A DNA stretch of 64,000 bases from CAZNYN01 sp964422205 (GTDB lineage Bacteria; Synergistota; Synergistia; Synergistales; Synergistaceae), in contig CAYRAI010000005.1 in the NCBI GenBank assembly GCA_964422205.1, positions 1 to 64,000 on the forward strand, in the 5' to 3' direction. This document shows positions 36,222 to 45,193 of this stretch, one piece after another (the stretch's first letter is position 1; every line of letters begins with the position of its first letter). The position numbers were made by a program, and so were the translations under genes. Below the pieces are notes generated by a model, which ran no database searches, was not told where the DNA came from, and was given only the letters and a program-made list of their open reading frames with translations.

Positions 36222-36232
36222 TAATCTGTTAA

Positions 36233-36276
36233 ATAATAAAACAAAGTCCGCTTCACAGCGGACTTTGTTTTATTAT
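36233..36276. terminator. Bidirectional terminator between convergent genes
   Basis: A 19-bp perfect stem (36233-36251 with 36258-36276) with a 6-nt loop sits between the UPF0597 gene and the convergent 99-codon gene. Confidence 0.9.
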
Positions 36277-36279
36277 ATG

Positions 36280-36579
36280 CTAACTCTGATGTGCTTTTGT
36301 GATTATATCGCGTACAAGCTCAACGCCTTTGGGTGTATTGTTTATGATTTCATCTAAATCTTCTTTTGAGAAGTTTGTAAAATCAAATTTGGCTCTTTTA
36401 AGAATGGCAGTACCGATATGGTGGACAGCTTCCTTATTTTTCTTATAAATTCTCTCTTCCAGCCTCTTCATTTTAACGTCAAGCTCTTTCATAAGAATTT
36501 CAGGGCTTCTGCGGATTCTTTTTGTTCCAGGTTCCTTTGTTTCGCCTACTTCTTTTTTTGCTTTGGCCAACAGAATCAT
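36280..36579 (-). CDS. Hypothetical small basic protein, 99 aa
   Basis: A highly charged, lysine-rich, probably all-helical protein with a coiled-coil-like segment (MKELDVKMKRLEERIYKKNKE, with heptad-like spacing). It ends before the terminator at 36233-36276, which supports expression. The layout is reminiscent of small conjugative-plasmid TraD/MobC-type DNA-binding proteins, but no mobility genes are nearby and the similarity is too weak to assign. AAGGAAGG precedes the ATG. Confidence 0.55.
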   Translation of the reverse strand: MILLAKAKKEVGETKEPGTKRIRRSPEILMKELDVKMKRLEERIYKKNKEAVHHIGTAILKRAKFDFTNFSKEDLDEIINNTPKGVELVRDIITKAHQS

Positions 36580-36664
36580 TCCTTCCTTGTTATTATCAAT
36601 TTAGATGTGTTTATAAGGGTATATTAGTCAATGTGTTTCAAATTATAACCGTTGATTTATTAAT

Positions 36665-36690
36665 TGTAAAGCGGTGAAGCAGGCCTTTAC
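36665..36690 (-). terminator. Weak hairpin after the NitT/TauT-type binding protein gene
   Basis: GTAAAG (36665-36670) pairs with CTTTAC (36685-36690), 15 nt after the stop. On the minus strand it is followed by AATTAAT. Confidence 0.35.
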
Positions 36691-36704
36691 ACTGATTTTC
36701 TATG

Positions 36705-37637
36705 CTATTTGCTGAGATTTTGAATGCGGATTATGGCGTAGTTCAACGATTGCACTTTAACTAAATCTTGTTTTTTTAGATAATTAAATGTTTTCTTTAA
36801 GTCCACAATGTCTTTTTCTGTTAATCTAGCTGAAAAATCATAGAGCTCCATCAGATGCGTTATCTCCTTAAGCGGAATAGATGTCTTTTTTTGTATGAGT
36901 TCTGCATAGTTAGATGGATTGGTTTTTATCTCGCTAACAATATTATTTCTAATTTCAAGATACTTTCTGACTATATCCGGATTCTCTTCCAAAAATTCGT
37001 TTCTTGCCACGATAAGACTTAGTCCGCTTATATATCCCGTTCCGTCAGACAAAACTGTGGCTCCTCCGTTTTTCGCTCTCGTTATTTCTGTCCCCACCAA
37101 GAGGGCTGCATCGACTCTATGAGCCAGAAGAGCCGAAGCCGCCGCGGATACCTGCATTGGAAAAAACTCCACGTCAGATTCTTGCATATTGTTTTCTTCC
37201 AGCAGTTCACAGAATAACTGGTGTACGACAGAGCCTCTTGTACCTGCTGTTTTTTTGCCTTTGAGGTCTTTTGTACTCTTTATTGATGGGTTGTTTGTCA
37301 TTACCGCAAATGCCTTGGGAGACCTGCTGTTAGCGCCTATAATTGTTATTTTTGCTCCGTTTGCCTGAGCAGCTGTTGCTGCGGCGGCACCTATTCCTTC
37401 CGCTATGTCAAGCCTTCCCGATGCCATGGCTTGGATCAGCTTGGGCCCGGACGGAAGTTTTATGTAATTAACTTTATATTTGCCTTTAAAAGCCTCTGTG
37501 TAGATATTATTTGACGCGGCATACATTGCAGGCACGTTAAAGGGCAGCTCCCAGAGCGCAATATTTATTTCTTTTTCGTTTGCAAATGCCGGCGATGATA
37601 AGAGGATGAAGATTAGGGCTGTTATTATATTTTTCAT
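36705..37637 (-). CDS. NitT/TauT-family ABC transporter substrate-binding protein (orphan)
   Basis: A 310-aa exported protein with a signal peptide (residues 1-19, cleavage after SPAFA) and a SsuA/ThiY-like type 2 periplasmic binding fold (ALWELPFNVPAMYAA, ASGRLDIAEGIGAAAA, GTRGSVVHQLF). The family binds sulfonates, taurine, nitrate or pyrimidine precursors. No permease or ATPase gene is adjacent, so it must use components encoded elsewhere or serve another role. The ligand is unknown. Confidence 0.82.
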   Translation of the reverse strand: MKNIITALIFILLSSPAFANEKEINIALWELPFNVPAMYAASNNIYTEAFKGKYKVNYIKLPSGPKLIQAMASGRLDIAEGIGAAAATAAQANGAKITIIGANSRSPKAFAVMTNNPSIKSTKDLKGKKTAGTRGSVVHQLFCELLEENNMQESDVEFFPMQVSAAASALLAHRVDAALLVGTEITRAKNGGATVLSDGTGYISGLSLIVARNEFLEENPDIVRKYLEIRNNIVSEIKTNPSNYAELIQKKTSIPLKEITHLMELYDFSARLTEKDIVDLKKTFNYLKKQDLVKVQSLNYAIIRIQNLSK

Positions 37638-37690
37638 GTTATAAGCCTCTGTTTAGTAATAGTTATTTTTTATTAGATAAAACAATTTAA

Positions 37691-37728
37691 AAAATTTGCG
37701 GCGGGAATATATCCGCGCCGCAAATTTT
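37691..37728 (-). terminator. Terminator after the GGGtGRT gene
   Basis: A 13-bp stem (37691-37703 with 37716-37728), 11 nt after the stop; a T run follows on the minus strand. Confidence 0.8.
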
Positions 37729-37738
37729 TGTTAACGTT

Positions 37739-38740
37739 TTATCTGCTCAATGCTTCTTCGACTGCTACCGCAACCGCTACCGAGGCTCCGACCATAGGAT
37801 TGTTGCCCATTCCTATAAGTCCCATCATTTCAACGTGAGCCGGAACGGAGGAAGATCCTGCAAACTGAGCATCACTGTGCATTCGTCCCATAGTGTCAGT
37901 CATTCCGTAGCTGGCCGGACCTGCACCCATATTATCCGGATGCAGCGTACGTCCTGTGCCTCCGCCCGATGCTACCGAGAAGTATTTGCGTCCGTTTTCA
38001 ATAGCCCATTTTTTATATGTGCCTGCCACTGGGTGCTGGAAGCGTGTGGGGTTTGTTGAATTTCCTGTTATGGAGACATCGACTCCCTCTTTAACCATAA
38101 TGGCTACTCCCTCGCAAACGTCGTCAGAACCGTAGCAGCGAACTTTTGACTTTTCTCCGTCGGAGAAAGCGCGCTCTTCCGTTACTTTCAGCTCTCCCGT
38201 GTAGTAGTCATATTTTGTCTCCACAAAAGTGAATCCGTTTATGCGTGAGATTATATATGCCGCGTCTTTGCCGAGTCCGTTTAATATGACGCGCAGAGGT
38301 TCTTTGCGAACTTTATTGGCTGTTCGTGCTATGCCTATCGCGCCTTCAGCCGCCGCGAAAGACTCATGTCCGGCAAGGAAGCAGAAGCATTTTGTCTCTT
38401 CGCGCAGGAGCATTGCTGCCAGGTTTCCGTGTCCCAATCCTACTTTTCTCTGGTCTGCTACAGAGCCTGGAATGCAGAATGTCTGCAGGCCTACCCCGAT
38501 TTTTTCCGCGGCTTCGGCAGCCGTCTTTACTCCTGATTTTATAGCCAGGGCCGCTCCGAGAGTATATGCCCAGACAGCGTTTTCAAAAGCTATTGTCTGG
38601 ACTCCTTTGACTATGGATTCAACATCTATCCCTTTTGACTGGCAGAGAGCTTTTGCGTCCTCAAGACAATCAAAGCCGTTCTCTTTGAGGAAGGGCTCTA
38701 TCTGCGCTATCCTGCGTTCGTATCCTTCAAAAACTGCCAT
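37739..38740 (-). CDS. GGGtGRT-motif protein (function unknown)
   Basis: A 333-aa protein of the family named for its conserved GGGTGRT motif, seen here in VASGGGTGRTLHPDN (about residues 266-280). It is usually encoded next to a NifU-like Fe-S scaffold protein, as it is here (13-nt gap), so the two probably work together. The molecular function is unknown. GHESFAAAEGAIG (about 136-148) is also strongly conserved-looking. The ATG at 38740 follows AGGAGGGG. A further in-frame stretch upstream overlaps the neighbour's end and is discarded. Confidence 0.85.
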   Translation of the reverse strand: MAVFEGYERRIAQIEPFLKENGFDCLEDAKALCQSKGIDVESIVKGVQTIAFENAVWAYTLGAALAIKSGVKTAAEAAEKIGVGLQTFCIPGSVADQRKVGLGHGNLAAMLLREETKCFCFLAGHESFAAAEGAIGIARTANKVRKEPLRVILNGLGKDAAYIISRINGFTFVETKYDYYTGELKVTEERAFSDGEKSKVRCYGSDDVCEGVAIMVKEGVDVSITGNSTNPTRFQHPVAGTYKKWAIENGRKYFSVASGGGTGRTLHPDNMGAGPASYGMTDTMGRMHSDAQFAGSSSVPAHVEMMGLIGMGNNPMVGASVAVAVAVEEALSR

Positions 38741-38753
38741 AATTTTACCCCTC

Positions 38754-39446
38754 CTACTGTTTGCGCGGGTCGATAAATGTCTTTGCCTCGGCGAATCTGC
38801 CGTAGGTTCCTGTGTTCTTTTCAAGCGCTTCTTTGGGATCGACACCTTTGCGTATCGCTTCCATCATTTTGCCTATCTGAACATACTTGTAACCAATGAT
38901 TTCATTATTCTCGTCAAGTCCGAGCTCCATAATGTAGCCTTCCGCCATTTCGAGATAGCGCGGTCCTTTGGGAAGAGAGCCGTACATTGTTCCTATCTGT
39001 GAGCGAAGTCCTTTGCCCAAGTCCTCAAGTCCCGCTCCGACAGGCAGACCGTTTTCGGAAAACGCGCTCTGGCTTCTGCCGTATGCTATCTGAAGGAAGA
39101 GCTCTCTCATAGCCGTGTTTATGGCATCGCAGACGAGGTCTGTGTTAAGAGCCTCAAGCAGAGTCTTTCCGGGGAGAATCTCCGCAGCCATTGCGGCGGA
39201 GTGTGTCATTCCCGAGCATCCGATGACTTCCACGAGAGCTTCCTGGATGATTCCTTCTTTTACGTTGAGGGTGAGCTTGCATGCTCCCTGCTGCGGTGCG
39301 CACCAGCCCACACCGTGAGTAAAAGCGGAAATATCCCCTATCTGCTTGGACTCAACCCACTTGCCCTCTTCGGGAATCGGCGCGGGACCGTGCTTGGCTC
39401 CCTTTGCCACACATACCATCTCGTCAATTTCTCTTGAGCACTGCAT
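38754..39446 (-). CDS. NifU-like iron-sulfur cluster assembly scaffold-type protein
   Basis: A 230-aa protein with a NifU/TSCPD-like fold: HGVGWCAPQQGACKLT (about residues 44-59) and IGCSGMTHSAAMAAEILPGKTLLEAL (about 73-98) carry candidate cluster-ligating cysteines. The C-terminal 100 residues are an extension typical of the version paired with GGGtGRT proteins in anaerobes. It is the first gene of the pair and starts at ATG 39446 after AGGAGGAAAAC. Likely role: Fe-S cluster or sulfur handling, inferred. Confidence 0.8.
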   Translation of the reverse strand: MQCSREIDEMVCVAKGAKHGPAPIPEEGKWVESKQIGDISAFTHGVGWCAPQQGACKLTLNVKEGIIQEALVEVIGCSGMTHSAAMAAEILPGKTLLEALNTDLVCDAINTAMRELFLQIAYGRSQSAFSENGLPVGAGLEDLGKGLRSQIGTMYGSLPKGPRYLEMAEGYIMELGLDENNEIIGYKYVQIGKMMEAIRKGVDPKEALEKNTGTYGRFAEAKTFIDPRKQ

Positions 39447-39490
39447 TGTAGTTTTCCTCCTTGTACTTTTCGTACTTTATATTGTTAAAA

Positions 39491-39510
39491 GGCGGGTATT
39501 TTGCCCCGCC
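39491..39510 (-). terminator. Terminator after the phosphomannomutase gene
   Basis: GGCGGG (39491-39496) pairs with CCCGCC (39505-39510). On the minus strand TTTTAAC follows. Confidence 0.65.
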
Positions 39511-39527
39511 ATGCCTGCCGTGTCTTT

Positions 39528-40916
39528 CTAGTAGCCCCATTCAAAGTCGGGACTGCCCGCTTCTTTAAGGCGCCTCTTCATATCGGAGCATATAAAATCA
39601 AGAGCTTCCTTTGTGCGTCCCTCGCAGCGCGCCACGAGCACCGGCTGAGTGTTGGAAACTCTTACGAGCCCCCACCCGTTCTCGTATATTATTCTTATCC
39701 CGTCTACGGTAACGGATTTCAGCCCTTCTTCAAGAGCTTTTTGCTTTACTTTCTCTACAACGTCAAACTTTACGTCATCTGGGCAGTCAAAACGCGTCTC
39801 TATCGTAGATGGGTAGAGCGGAATAGTGCTCATAAGCTCAGAAAGTTTCTTGTCAGTATTTGAGATTATGCGGCAAAGCCTGCCGGCGGCATAAAAAGCA
39901 TCGTCAAAGCCGAAAAACTCATCGGCAAAGAACATGTGTCCAGATACCTCCCCGGAGAAGAGTGCGTTTTCCTCTCTCATTTTGGCTTTTACAAGAGAGT
40001 GTCCGGAGTTCCACCATATGGGGCGTCCTCCCATCTTCTCCACTTCCTCAGGCAGAGCCATGGAGCTTTTTACTTCGCAGATTGCCACAGCGCCTGGGTG
40101 TTTGGGAAGAATTTCTCTCCAGTAGAGAGCCATAAGCCTGTCTCCCCAGATAACTTCGCCCTTGTCGTCCACAACTCCTATTCTGTCGGAGTCTCCGTCG
40201 AAGCCGACTCCCAAATCAGCTCCAGTCTCAAGAACTTTTTCTATCAGCTTGGGCAGATTTTCTCTCTTTGTAGGGTCGGGATGGTGGTTGGGGAAAGTTC
40301 CGTCGGGTTCGCTGAAAAGTTCTGCCACATCGCATCCTATGCGGCGCAGAAATTCGGGTGCGTAAAGCCCTCCCGTTCCGTTGCCTGAATCACACACAAT
40401 CTTTGGACGGCGCGCTCCCAGAGTTATCTTTGAAGTGAGCATGTCAATATATTCCGCTGTGATGTCGGCGAAGCTCAGCGTTCCGGGTACTTCTGCCTCG
40501 ATCATTCTGTCCTGCTCGATTATTCTGGATATCTCAAGGATATCGTCTCCCCAAAGAGTTGACTTTTCAAACGCGACTTTAAGTCCGTTGAACTCCTTGG
40601 GATTGTGGCTTCCCGTGACCATAACTCCGCCATTTACGTCAAACTTATAGAGGCTCCAATAAAATGTTGGAGTGGATGAAAGTCCGATATCGATAACGCT
40701 GACCCCGGCTTTCATCAAGCCTGCCGCCATTGTCGCCCTTATGCGTTTAGTGGAAAGGCGCGCGTCTCCGCCGAGAGTCGCCTTAGAAACCCCGCGCTCC
40801 ATAAGCCATGTTCCGTAAGCCTGTCCGATAAGGAAAACAGTACTGTCGTTAAGCTCGCTTTCTGCAATGCCTCTTATGTCATATTCCCTAAATATGTGTT
40901 TAGGTGCGTAAGCCAT
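39528..40916 (-). CDS. Phosphomannomutase/phosphoglucomutase
   Basis: A 462-aa alpha-D-phosphohexomutase of the AlgC/ManB type. The active-site phosphoserine is S103 in TGSHNP (101-106), the metal-binding loop is DGDSDRIG (about 244-251), and the C-terminal substrate loop (NTQPVLVARCEG) is present. It interconverts 1- and 6-phosphates of mannose or glucose for envelope polysaccharide synthesis. Monocistronic on the minus strand. Confidence 0.92.
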   Translation of the reverse strand: MAYAPKHIFREYDIRGIAESELNDSTVFLIGQAYGTWLMERGVSKATLGGDARLSTKRIRATMAAGLMKAGVSVIDIGLSSTPTFYWSLYKFDVNGGVMVTGSHNPKEFNGLKVAFEKSTLWGDDILEISRIIEQDRMIEAEVPGTLSFADITAEYIDMLTSKITLGARRPKIVCDSGNGTGGLYAPEFLRRIGCDVAELFSEPDGTFPNHHPDPTKRENLPKLIEKVLETGADLGVGFDGDSDRIGVVDDKGEVIWGDRLMALYWREILPKHPGAVAICEVKSSMALPEEVEKMGGRPIWWNSGHSLVKAKMREENALFSGEVSGHMFFADEFFGFDDAFYAAGRLCRIISNTDKKLSELMSTIPLYPSTIETRFDCPDDVKFDVVEKVKQKALEEGLKSVTVDGIRIIYENGWGLVRVSNTQPVLVARCEGRTKEALDFICSDMKRRLKEAGSPDFEWGY

Positions 40917-41169
40917 AGTCTCTCTTCCTCTCTATAAATTGCAAACTTCTGTGAATTTTACGTTTTTACACTATTTACATTATAGTATATGGGGCGATTT
41001 TCCTCCATACATGTCATATTCTTATTTTACCCTTTTTTTGCTTATATTTGTGTGAATCCGGCTTATGGTGCATATCTCTCATATGCTATATAATCAGCTA
41101 TCAATATTCATTGACAATCTGTAACAGCAGAATGCAAATGACAACTATATACAGAGAGGTGCAAAGACA

Positions 41170-42237
41170 ATGGAAAAAATAAGAATTGAAAAGAACGCAA
41201 ACCCCAAGCCTAAGTGCGACGTGAGCAATGTAGGGTTCGGAAAAGTTTTTACAGACCATATGTTCCTAATGGACTACAACAGCGAAAAAGGCTGGTATGA
41301 CCCACGCATAGTCCCCTTCGCGCCGTTCAGTATATCGCCTGCCTCCGTAGTCTTTCATTATGCTCCCGAAATTTTTGAGGGCATGAAAGCCTACAGAACA
41401 TCGGAGGGCAAAATTCAGCTCTTCCGCCCCGAAGAGAATATAAAGCGTATGAACATCTCCGCAGAGCGCATGTGCCTCCCGCAGATTGACGAAGAATTTT
41501 TTATGGAAGCTCTGATGAAGCTCGTTGAAGTTGAGCAGGACTGGGTTCCTAAAGAGCCCTTCACATCTCTTTATATAAGACCGTTCCTATTTGCTTCAGA
41601 CGAACAGCTTGGCATTCATACACCCCATAACTGTGTATTCTGCATAATAATGTGCCCTGTCGGCTCATACTTCAAGGAAGGCATTAACCCAGTCAAAATG
41701 CTCATAGAGACAAATGACGTGAGAGCGGTCAGAGGCGGCACGGGCTTTGCAAAGTGCGGAGGAAACTACGCAGGCTCTCTGCGCGCTGGCGAAAAAGCGG
41801 CATCCTTGGGCTACGCTCAGGTGCTTTGGCTCGACGCGATAGAAAAGAAATATATTGAAGAGGGCGGCGGCATGAACGTCATGTTCAAAATAGACGGCAA
41901 AGTCGTTACCCCCGCATTAAGCGGCTCAGTCCTTGCCGGAATTACAAGAAAGTCACTTATAGAAATACTGAAATCCTGGAACGTGCCTGTCGAAGAACGC
42001 CAGATAAGCGTTGACGAACTCAAGGCAGCGATGAAAGCGGGCAAACTTGAGGAGTGCTGGTGCTGCGGTACTGCCGCAGTCCTTTCTCCGATAGGGGAGC
42101 TGGCTTATGGTGATGAAAAATTCATAATCAATGACTATAAGACAGGCCCAATGGCCAAAAAGCTGTACGATACACTTACCGGCATACAGTGGGGCAGCGC
42201 AGAAGACAAGTTCGGCTGGACAAAGCCAGTCTGCTAG
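41170..42237 (+). CDS. ilvE: Branched-chain amino acid aminotransferase
   Basis: A 355-aa class IV PLP aminotransferase of the large BCAT type. The catalytic lysine is K195 in GGTGFAKCGGNY (189-200). It interconverts leucine, isoleucine or valine with their 2-oxo acids, in biosynthesis or, in this amino-acid-fermenting setting, catabolism. AGAGAGG precedes the ATG. It has its own promoter region (TATAAT at 41089-41094) and terminator. Confidence 0.93.
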   Translation: MEKIRIEKNANPKPKCDVSNVGFGKVFTDHMFLMDYNSEKGWYDPRIVPFAPFSISPASVVFHYAPEIFEGMKAYRTSEGKIQLFRPEENIKRMNISAERMCLPQIDEEFFMEALMKLVEVEQDWVPKEPFTSLYIRPFLFASDEQLGIHTPHNCVFCIIMCPVGSYFKEGINPVKMLIETNDVRAVRGGTGFAKCGGNYAGSLRAGEKAASLGYAQVLWLDAIEKKYIEEGGGMNVMFKIDGKVVTPALSGSVLAGITRKSLIEILKSWNVPVEERQISVDELKAAMKAGKLEECWCCGTAAVLSPIGELAYGDEKFIINDYKTGPMAKKLYDTLTGIQWGSAEDKFGWTKPVC

Positions 42238-42251
42238 AGTCACAATAAATT

Positions 42252-42304
42252 AAGAAACTCCCTCCGCCTAAAGCGCGTAATCTGCTTGGCGGGGGGAGTT
42301 TCTT
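42252..42304. terminator. Terminator after ilvE
   Basis: A 17-nt arm (42252-42268) pairs with 42288-42304 around a 19-nt loop; a T run follows on the plus strand. Confidence 0.85.
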
Positions 42305-42515
42305 TTACTCTGTAAAAATAAACTTGTATACTTTTATAGTTTGTTTTAAGACGGTGAAATAAGATAAAGAATAATCTCCCTAAAAATACGTAAAATCTTT
42401 GCTGAAGCTATTTTCAAGCAGAAAGAATCATGGTAAACTATCCTTATAAAGAAACCATAAATGAACATATATAATTTCAAAGTTCATTATTAAAACAAAA
42501 TAAGGAGAGGATTCC

Positions 42516-43709
42516 ATGCTTTCAACAGAGCAAATCATCGACAAGACCAACGAACTCGGCGCACATAACTATCACCCAAAAGACGTTGTAATAGTCGAGG
42601 CGGACGGAGTTGTAGTAAGAGACCCCGAAGGACGCGAATACTATGACATGCTTTCCGCGTACTCTGCTCATAATTTCGGACACCTGCACCCTGAGATCGT
42701 AGCGGCCGCTAAAGAGCAGCTTGACAAGGTCACTCTCACCTCACGCGCGTTTCATAACGCAGTGCTCTGTGATTTCTATGAGAGCCTCTGCAAACTTACA
42801 GGCAAAGAGATGGTGCTTCCGATGAACACGGGCGCCGAAGCTGTTGAAACAGCTTTGAAGACAGCTCGCCGCTGGGGTGCCGAAGTAAAGGGTGTCGAGA
42901 ACGGCAAACAGGAAATAATCGTCTGCGAAAACAACTTCCACGGCCGTACAATAGCCATAATCAGCTTCTCCACAGACCCCGATGCCAGAATTAACTACGG
43001 CCCCTACTGCCCCGGCTTTAAAATTATAGAATACGGCAATGCGGAAGCCCTCGAAGCAGCCATAACACCCAACACAGTCGCATTTCTCGCAGAACCCATC
43101 CAGGGCGAAGCCGGAATAATAGTTCCTCCCGAAGGCTACCTCACAAAGGTTCGCGAAATATGCACGAAGCACAACATCCTCTTCATAGCCGACGAAGTCC
43201 AGACAGGATTTGCACGTACGGGAAGAATGTTCGCCTGCAACTTTGAAAATGTCGAGCCTGACATCTTTGTAATGGGCAAGGCGCTCGGCGGCGGAATCAT
43301 GCCTGTCTCCGCAATAGCTGCCAACAAAGACATCCTCGGAGTCTTCACACCAGGCACACACGGCTCAACATTCGGAGGAAACCCCCTCGGATGCGCAGTC
43401 GCAGTAAAGGCGATGGAGATCCTTGTCAGAGACAATTACCCTAAACTTGCCGAAGAAAAGGGCGAATACTTCATGAAGAAGCTCCGCGAAATCGACTGCG
43501 ATGAAATCATCGAAGTCCGCGGCAAGGGCCTCCTTATCGGAGTAGAGTTCAAAGTCCCGGCAGCAGCCTATGTCAAGAAGTGCATCGCGGCAGGAGTCCT
43601 TGCAAAAGAGACACACGAGCGCACAATCCGCTTCGCGCCCCCCATTGTCATTACATACGAACAGATAGACGACGCAGTGGAAAAGATCAGAGCGGCGTTC
43701 GCGAAGTAA
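42516..43709 (+). CDS. rocD: Ornithine--oxo-acid aminotransferase
   Basis: A 397-aa class III PLP aminotransferase matching ornithine aminotransferases in length and motifs: NTGAEAVETALK (104-115), ADEVQTGFARTGRMF (225-239), and the Schiff-base K255 in GKALGGG. It makes glutamate-5-semialdehyde from ornithine, which cyclises to pyrroline-5-carboxylate, the substrate class of the ProC-like protein at 18.8 kb. Codon choice is C/G-rich at third positions, suggesting strong expression. AAGGAGAGG precedes the ATG. Confidence 0.9.
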   Translation: MLSTEQIIDKTNELGAHNYHPKDVVIVEADGVVVRDPEGREYYDMLSAYSAHNFGHLHPEIVAAAKEQLDKVTLTSRAFHNAVLCDFYESLCKLTGKEMVLPMNTGAEAVETALKTARRWGAEVKGVENGKQEIIVCENNFHGRTIAIISFSTDPDARINYGPYCPGFKIIEYGNAEALEAAITPNTVAFLAEPIQGEAGIIVPPEGYLTKVREICTKHNILFIADEVQTGFARTGRMFACNFENVEPDIFVMGKALGGGIMPVSAIAANKDILGVFTPGTHGSTFGGNPLGCAVAVKAMEILVRDNYPKLAEEKGEYFMKKLREIDCDEIIEVRGKGLLIGVEFKVPAAAYVKKCIAAGVLAKETHERTIRFAPPIVITYEQIDDAVEKIRAAFAK

Positions 43710-43730
43710 GAGCATAACAGAATAAAATTA

Positions 43731-43753
43731 CAGCCGCCCAAAAAGGGCGGCTG
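43731..43753 (+). terminator. Terminator after rocD
   Basis: CAGCCGCCC (43731-43739) pairs with GGGCGGCTG (43745-43753) around an A5 loop; TTCTTAT follows. Confidence 0.85.
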
Positions 43754-43830
43754 TTCTTATCTTTGGTCATAATGCCTCAGAGATAGTGTAAAATACAGGA
43801 TATTCTCTCTGAGATGTTTTTATTATGCTG

Positions 43831-43859
43831 TTGCGCATATATGCGTGTGGATGTATAAT
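43831..43859 (+). promoter_or_regulatory. Predicted promoter with palindromic operator in the spacer
   Basis: TTGCGC (43831-43836) and TATAAT (43854-43859) are 17 nt apart. The spacer begins with a perfect 12-bp palindrome, CGCATATATGCG (43834-43845), that overlaps the -35 box. This arrangement suits repression. Confidence 0.55.
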
Positions 43860-43896
43860 CTCCAAATTGTAAGTCCCAAAGAAAGGAGGCAGTGCT

Positions 43897-43914
43897 ATGT
43901 TCGCTCATTTGTGA
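43897..43914 (+). CDS. Possible 5-codon leader peptide (MFAHL)
   Basis: AAAGGAGG lies 7 nt upstream of an ATG that reads only five codons before TGA. It sits shortly downstream of the predicted promoter and about 300 nt upstream of the ABC transporter operon. The strong ribosome binding site is unusual for a chance sequence. The rest of 43915-44210 shows no gene. Confidence 0.35.
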   Translation: MFAHL

Positions 43915-44210
43915 GGCATATACATAATGTATGGAATACATTTCTTTGCAGATGGTGAGCACAGAGCGCTTCCTTCAAGTTAATTTTCTGTCCTTTTAGG
44001 AATAACTCCACCCTTATTCTCTGCAATTAACAGTTTTTCTTACACATTGCGCAATTTTTAGAGCAAAGATATTTTCTGTATCTGTGCCAAAATGTAGGCC
44101 GCGTCTTTTGTGCTGCCGTTCTGCGCCGTGCTGTCTTTGAACTGAGAAAGGTATTCGCGCCTCACTGAAGTTTGCTGTGTTTCCTAAATAAGAAAAAGGA
44201 GTGTTTTGTA

Positions 44211-45179
44211 ATGTTAAGACGTTTTATGGCTGCTGTTATGCTTGTTGCTCTGCTTGCGGGTAGCGCCTCCGCGGGAGAAAAATTAAAGATTTGGTTTGAT
44301 GCCGGCGGAAGCCCGGGCGAGACATACAGCACAGTGCTTCAGAACGGAGCAGCAACCGCGGCAAAGGATCTCGGAGTTGAAATTAAATTTGTCTACTCCG
44401 ACTGGAATGCCGAAAAGATGATAACTCAGTTTAAACAGGGACTTGCCTCCAAGCCGGACGGAATGGTCGTAATCGGAGCTCCCGGTGACAACGCCTATGG
44501 CCCTCTTATAGAGAAAGCTTTCGCGTCCGGCATAATGGTTGCCTGTGTCGATACACCGCTTCCCAAGACGTTTGAAAAATTCCAGTCCAAGGGCTACTCA
44601 TATATCGGCGTTGACAACTATGGTCAGGGTAAGATGATGGCGGAGAAGTGCCTTTCACATTTTAACCTCAAAAAGGGAGACAAAGTTCTCGTATGGGGCT
44701 TAAAGAGCATTCCGGGACGCGGACTAAGAGCCAAAGCCATGCTTGATGTTTTCAACAAGGCAGGACTCAAAGCCGATTACCTTGAAATATCGCCCGAAGC
44801 CAACAAAGAAGCTACACTTGGAGCTCCAATCCTGACAGGCTACCTCACGTCACATAAAGACTGCAAACTCGTCGTCATTGACCACGGCGCTCTTACAGCT
44901 CAGGCAGGCAATGCCTTAAGAGGCGCAAACATTAAACCGGGCGCTTTCGGCATAGCAGGCTTCAGCCTTTCACCTGCTACAGCCGAAGCTATCAAAAGCG
45001 GCTACGTAAATCTTGTTTCCGAGGGGCAGCCTTATATGATGGGCTATCTTGCTGTTACTCAGATTGTACTCAACAAACGCGGAAATTTCGGAGGCATATA
45101 TGTTGATACTGCAGGCGGCTTTGTAACAAAGCAGAATATCGATAAAGTTGCCCCCCTTGCCAACAAAGCAATTCGCTAG
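44211..45179 (+). CDS. Sugar-type ABC transporter periplasmic binding protein
   Basis: A 322-aa exported protein with a signal peptide (cleavage after AGSASA) and a type I periplasmic binding fold of the ribose/galactose group (Peripla_BP_4): MVVIGAPGDNAYGPLIEKAFASGI, split around residues 74-97, and a C-terminal lobe with IAGFSLSPATAEAIKSG. It is the first gene of a binding protein-ATPase-permease operon. The ligand is unknown; sugars are the family default but nucleosides or other small molecules occur. The ATG at 44211 follows AAGGAG. Confidence 0.88.
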   Translation: MLRRFMAAVMLVALLAGSASAGEKLKIWFDAGGSPGETYSTVLQNGAATAAKDLGVEIKFVYSDWNAEKMITQFKQGLASKPDGMVVIGAPGDNAYGPLIEKAFASGIMVACVDTPLPKTFEKFQSKGYSYIGVDNYGQGKMMAEKCLSHFNLKKGDKVLVWGLKSIPGRGLRAKAMLDVFNKAGLKADYLEISPEANKEATLGAPILTGYLTSHKDCKLVVIDHGALTAQAGNALRGANIKPGAFGIAGFSLSPATAEAIKSGYVNLVSEGQPYMMGYLAVTQIVLNKRGNFGGIYVDTAGGFVTKQNIDKVAPLANKAIR

Positions 45180-45193
45180 TATATGAGCTTCTG

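Noticed and set aside
42741..43361. A 206-codon frame antisense to rocD
   Set aside because: Its cysteine-rich translation is an artefact of the C/G-rich third positions of rocD.
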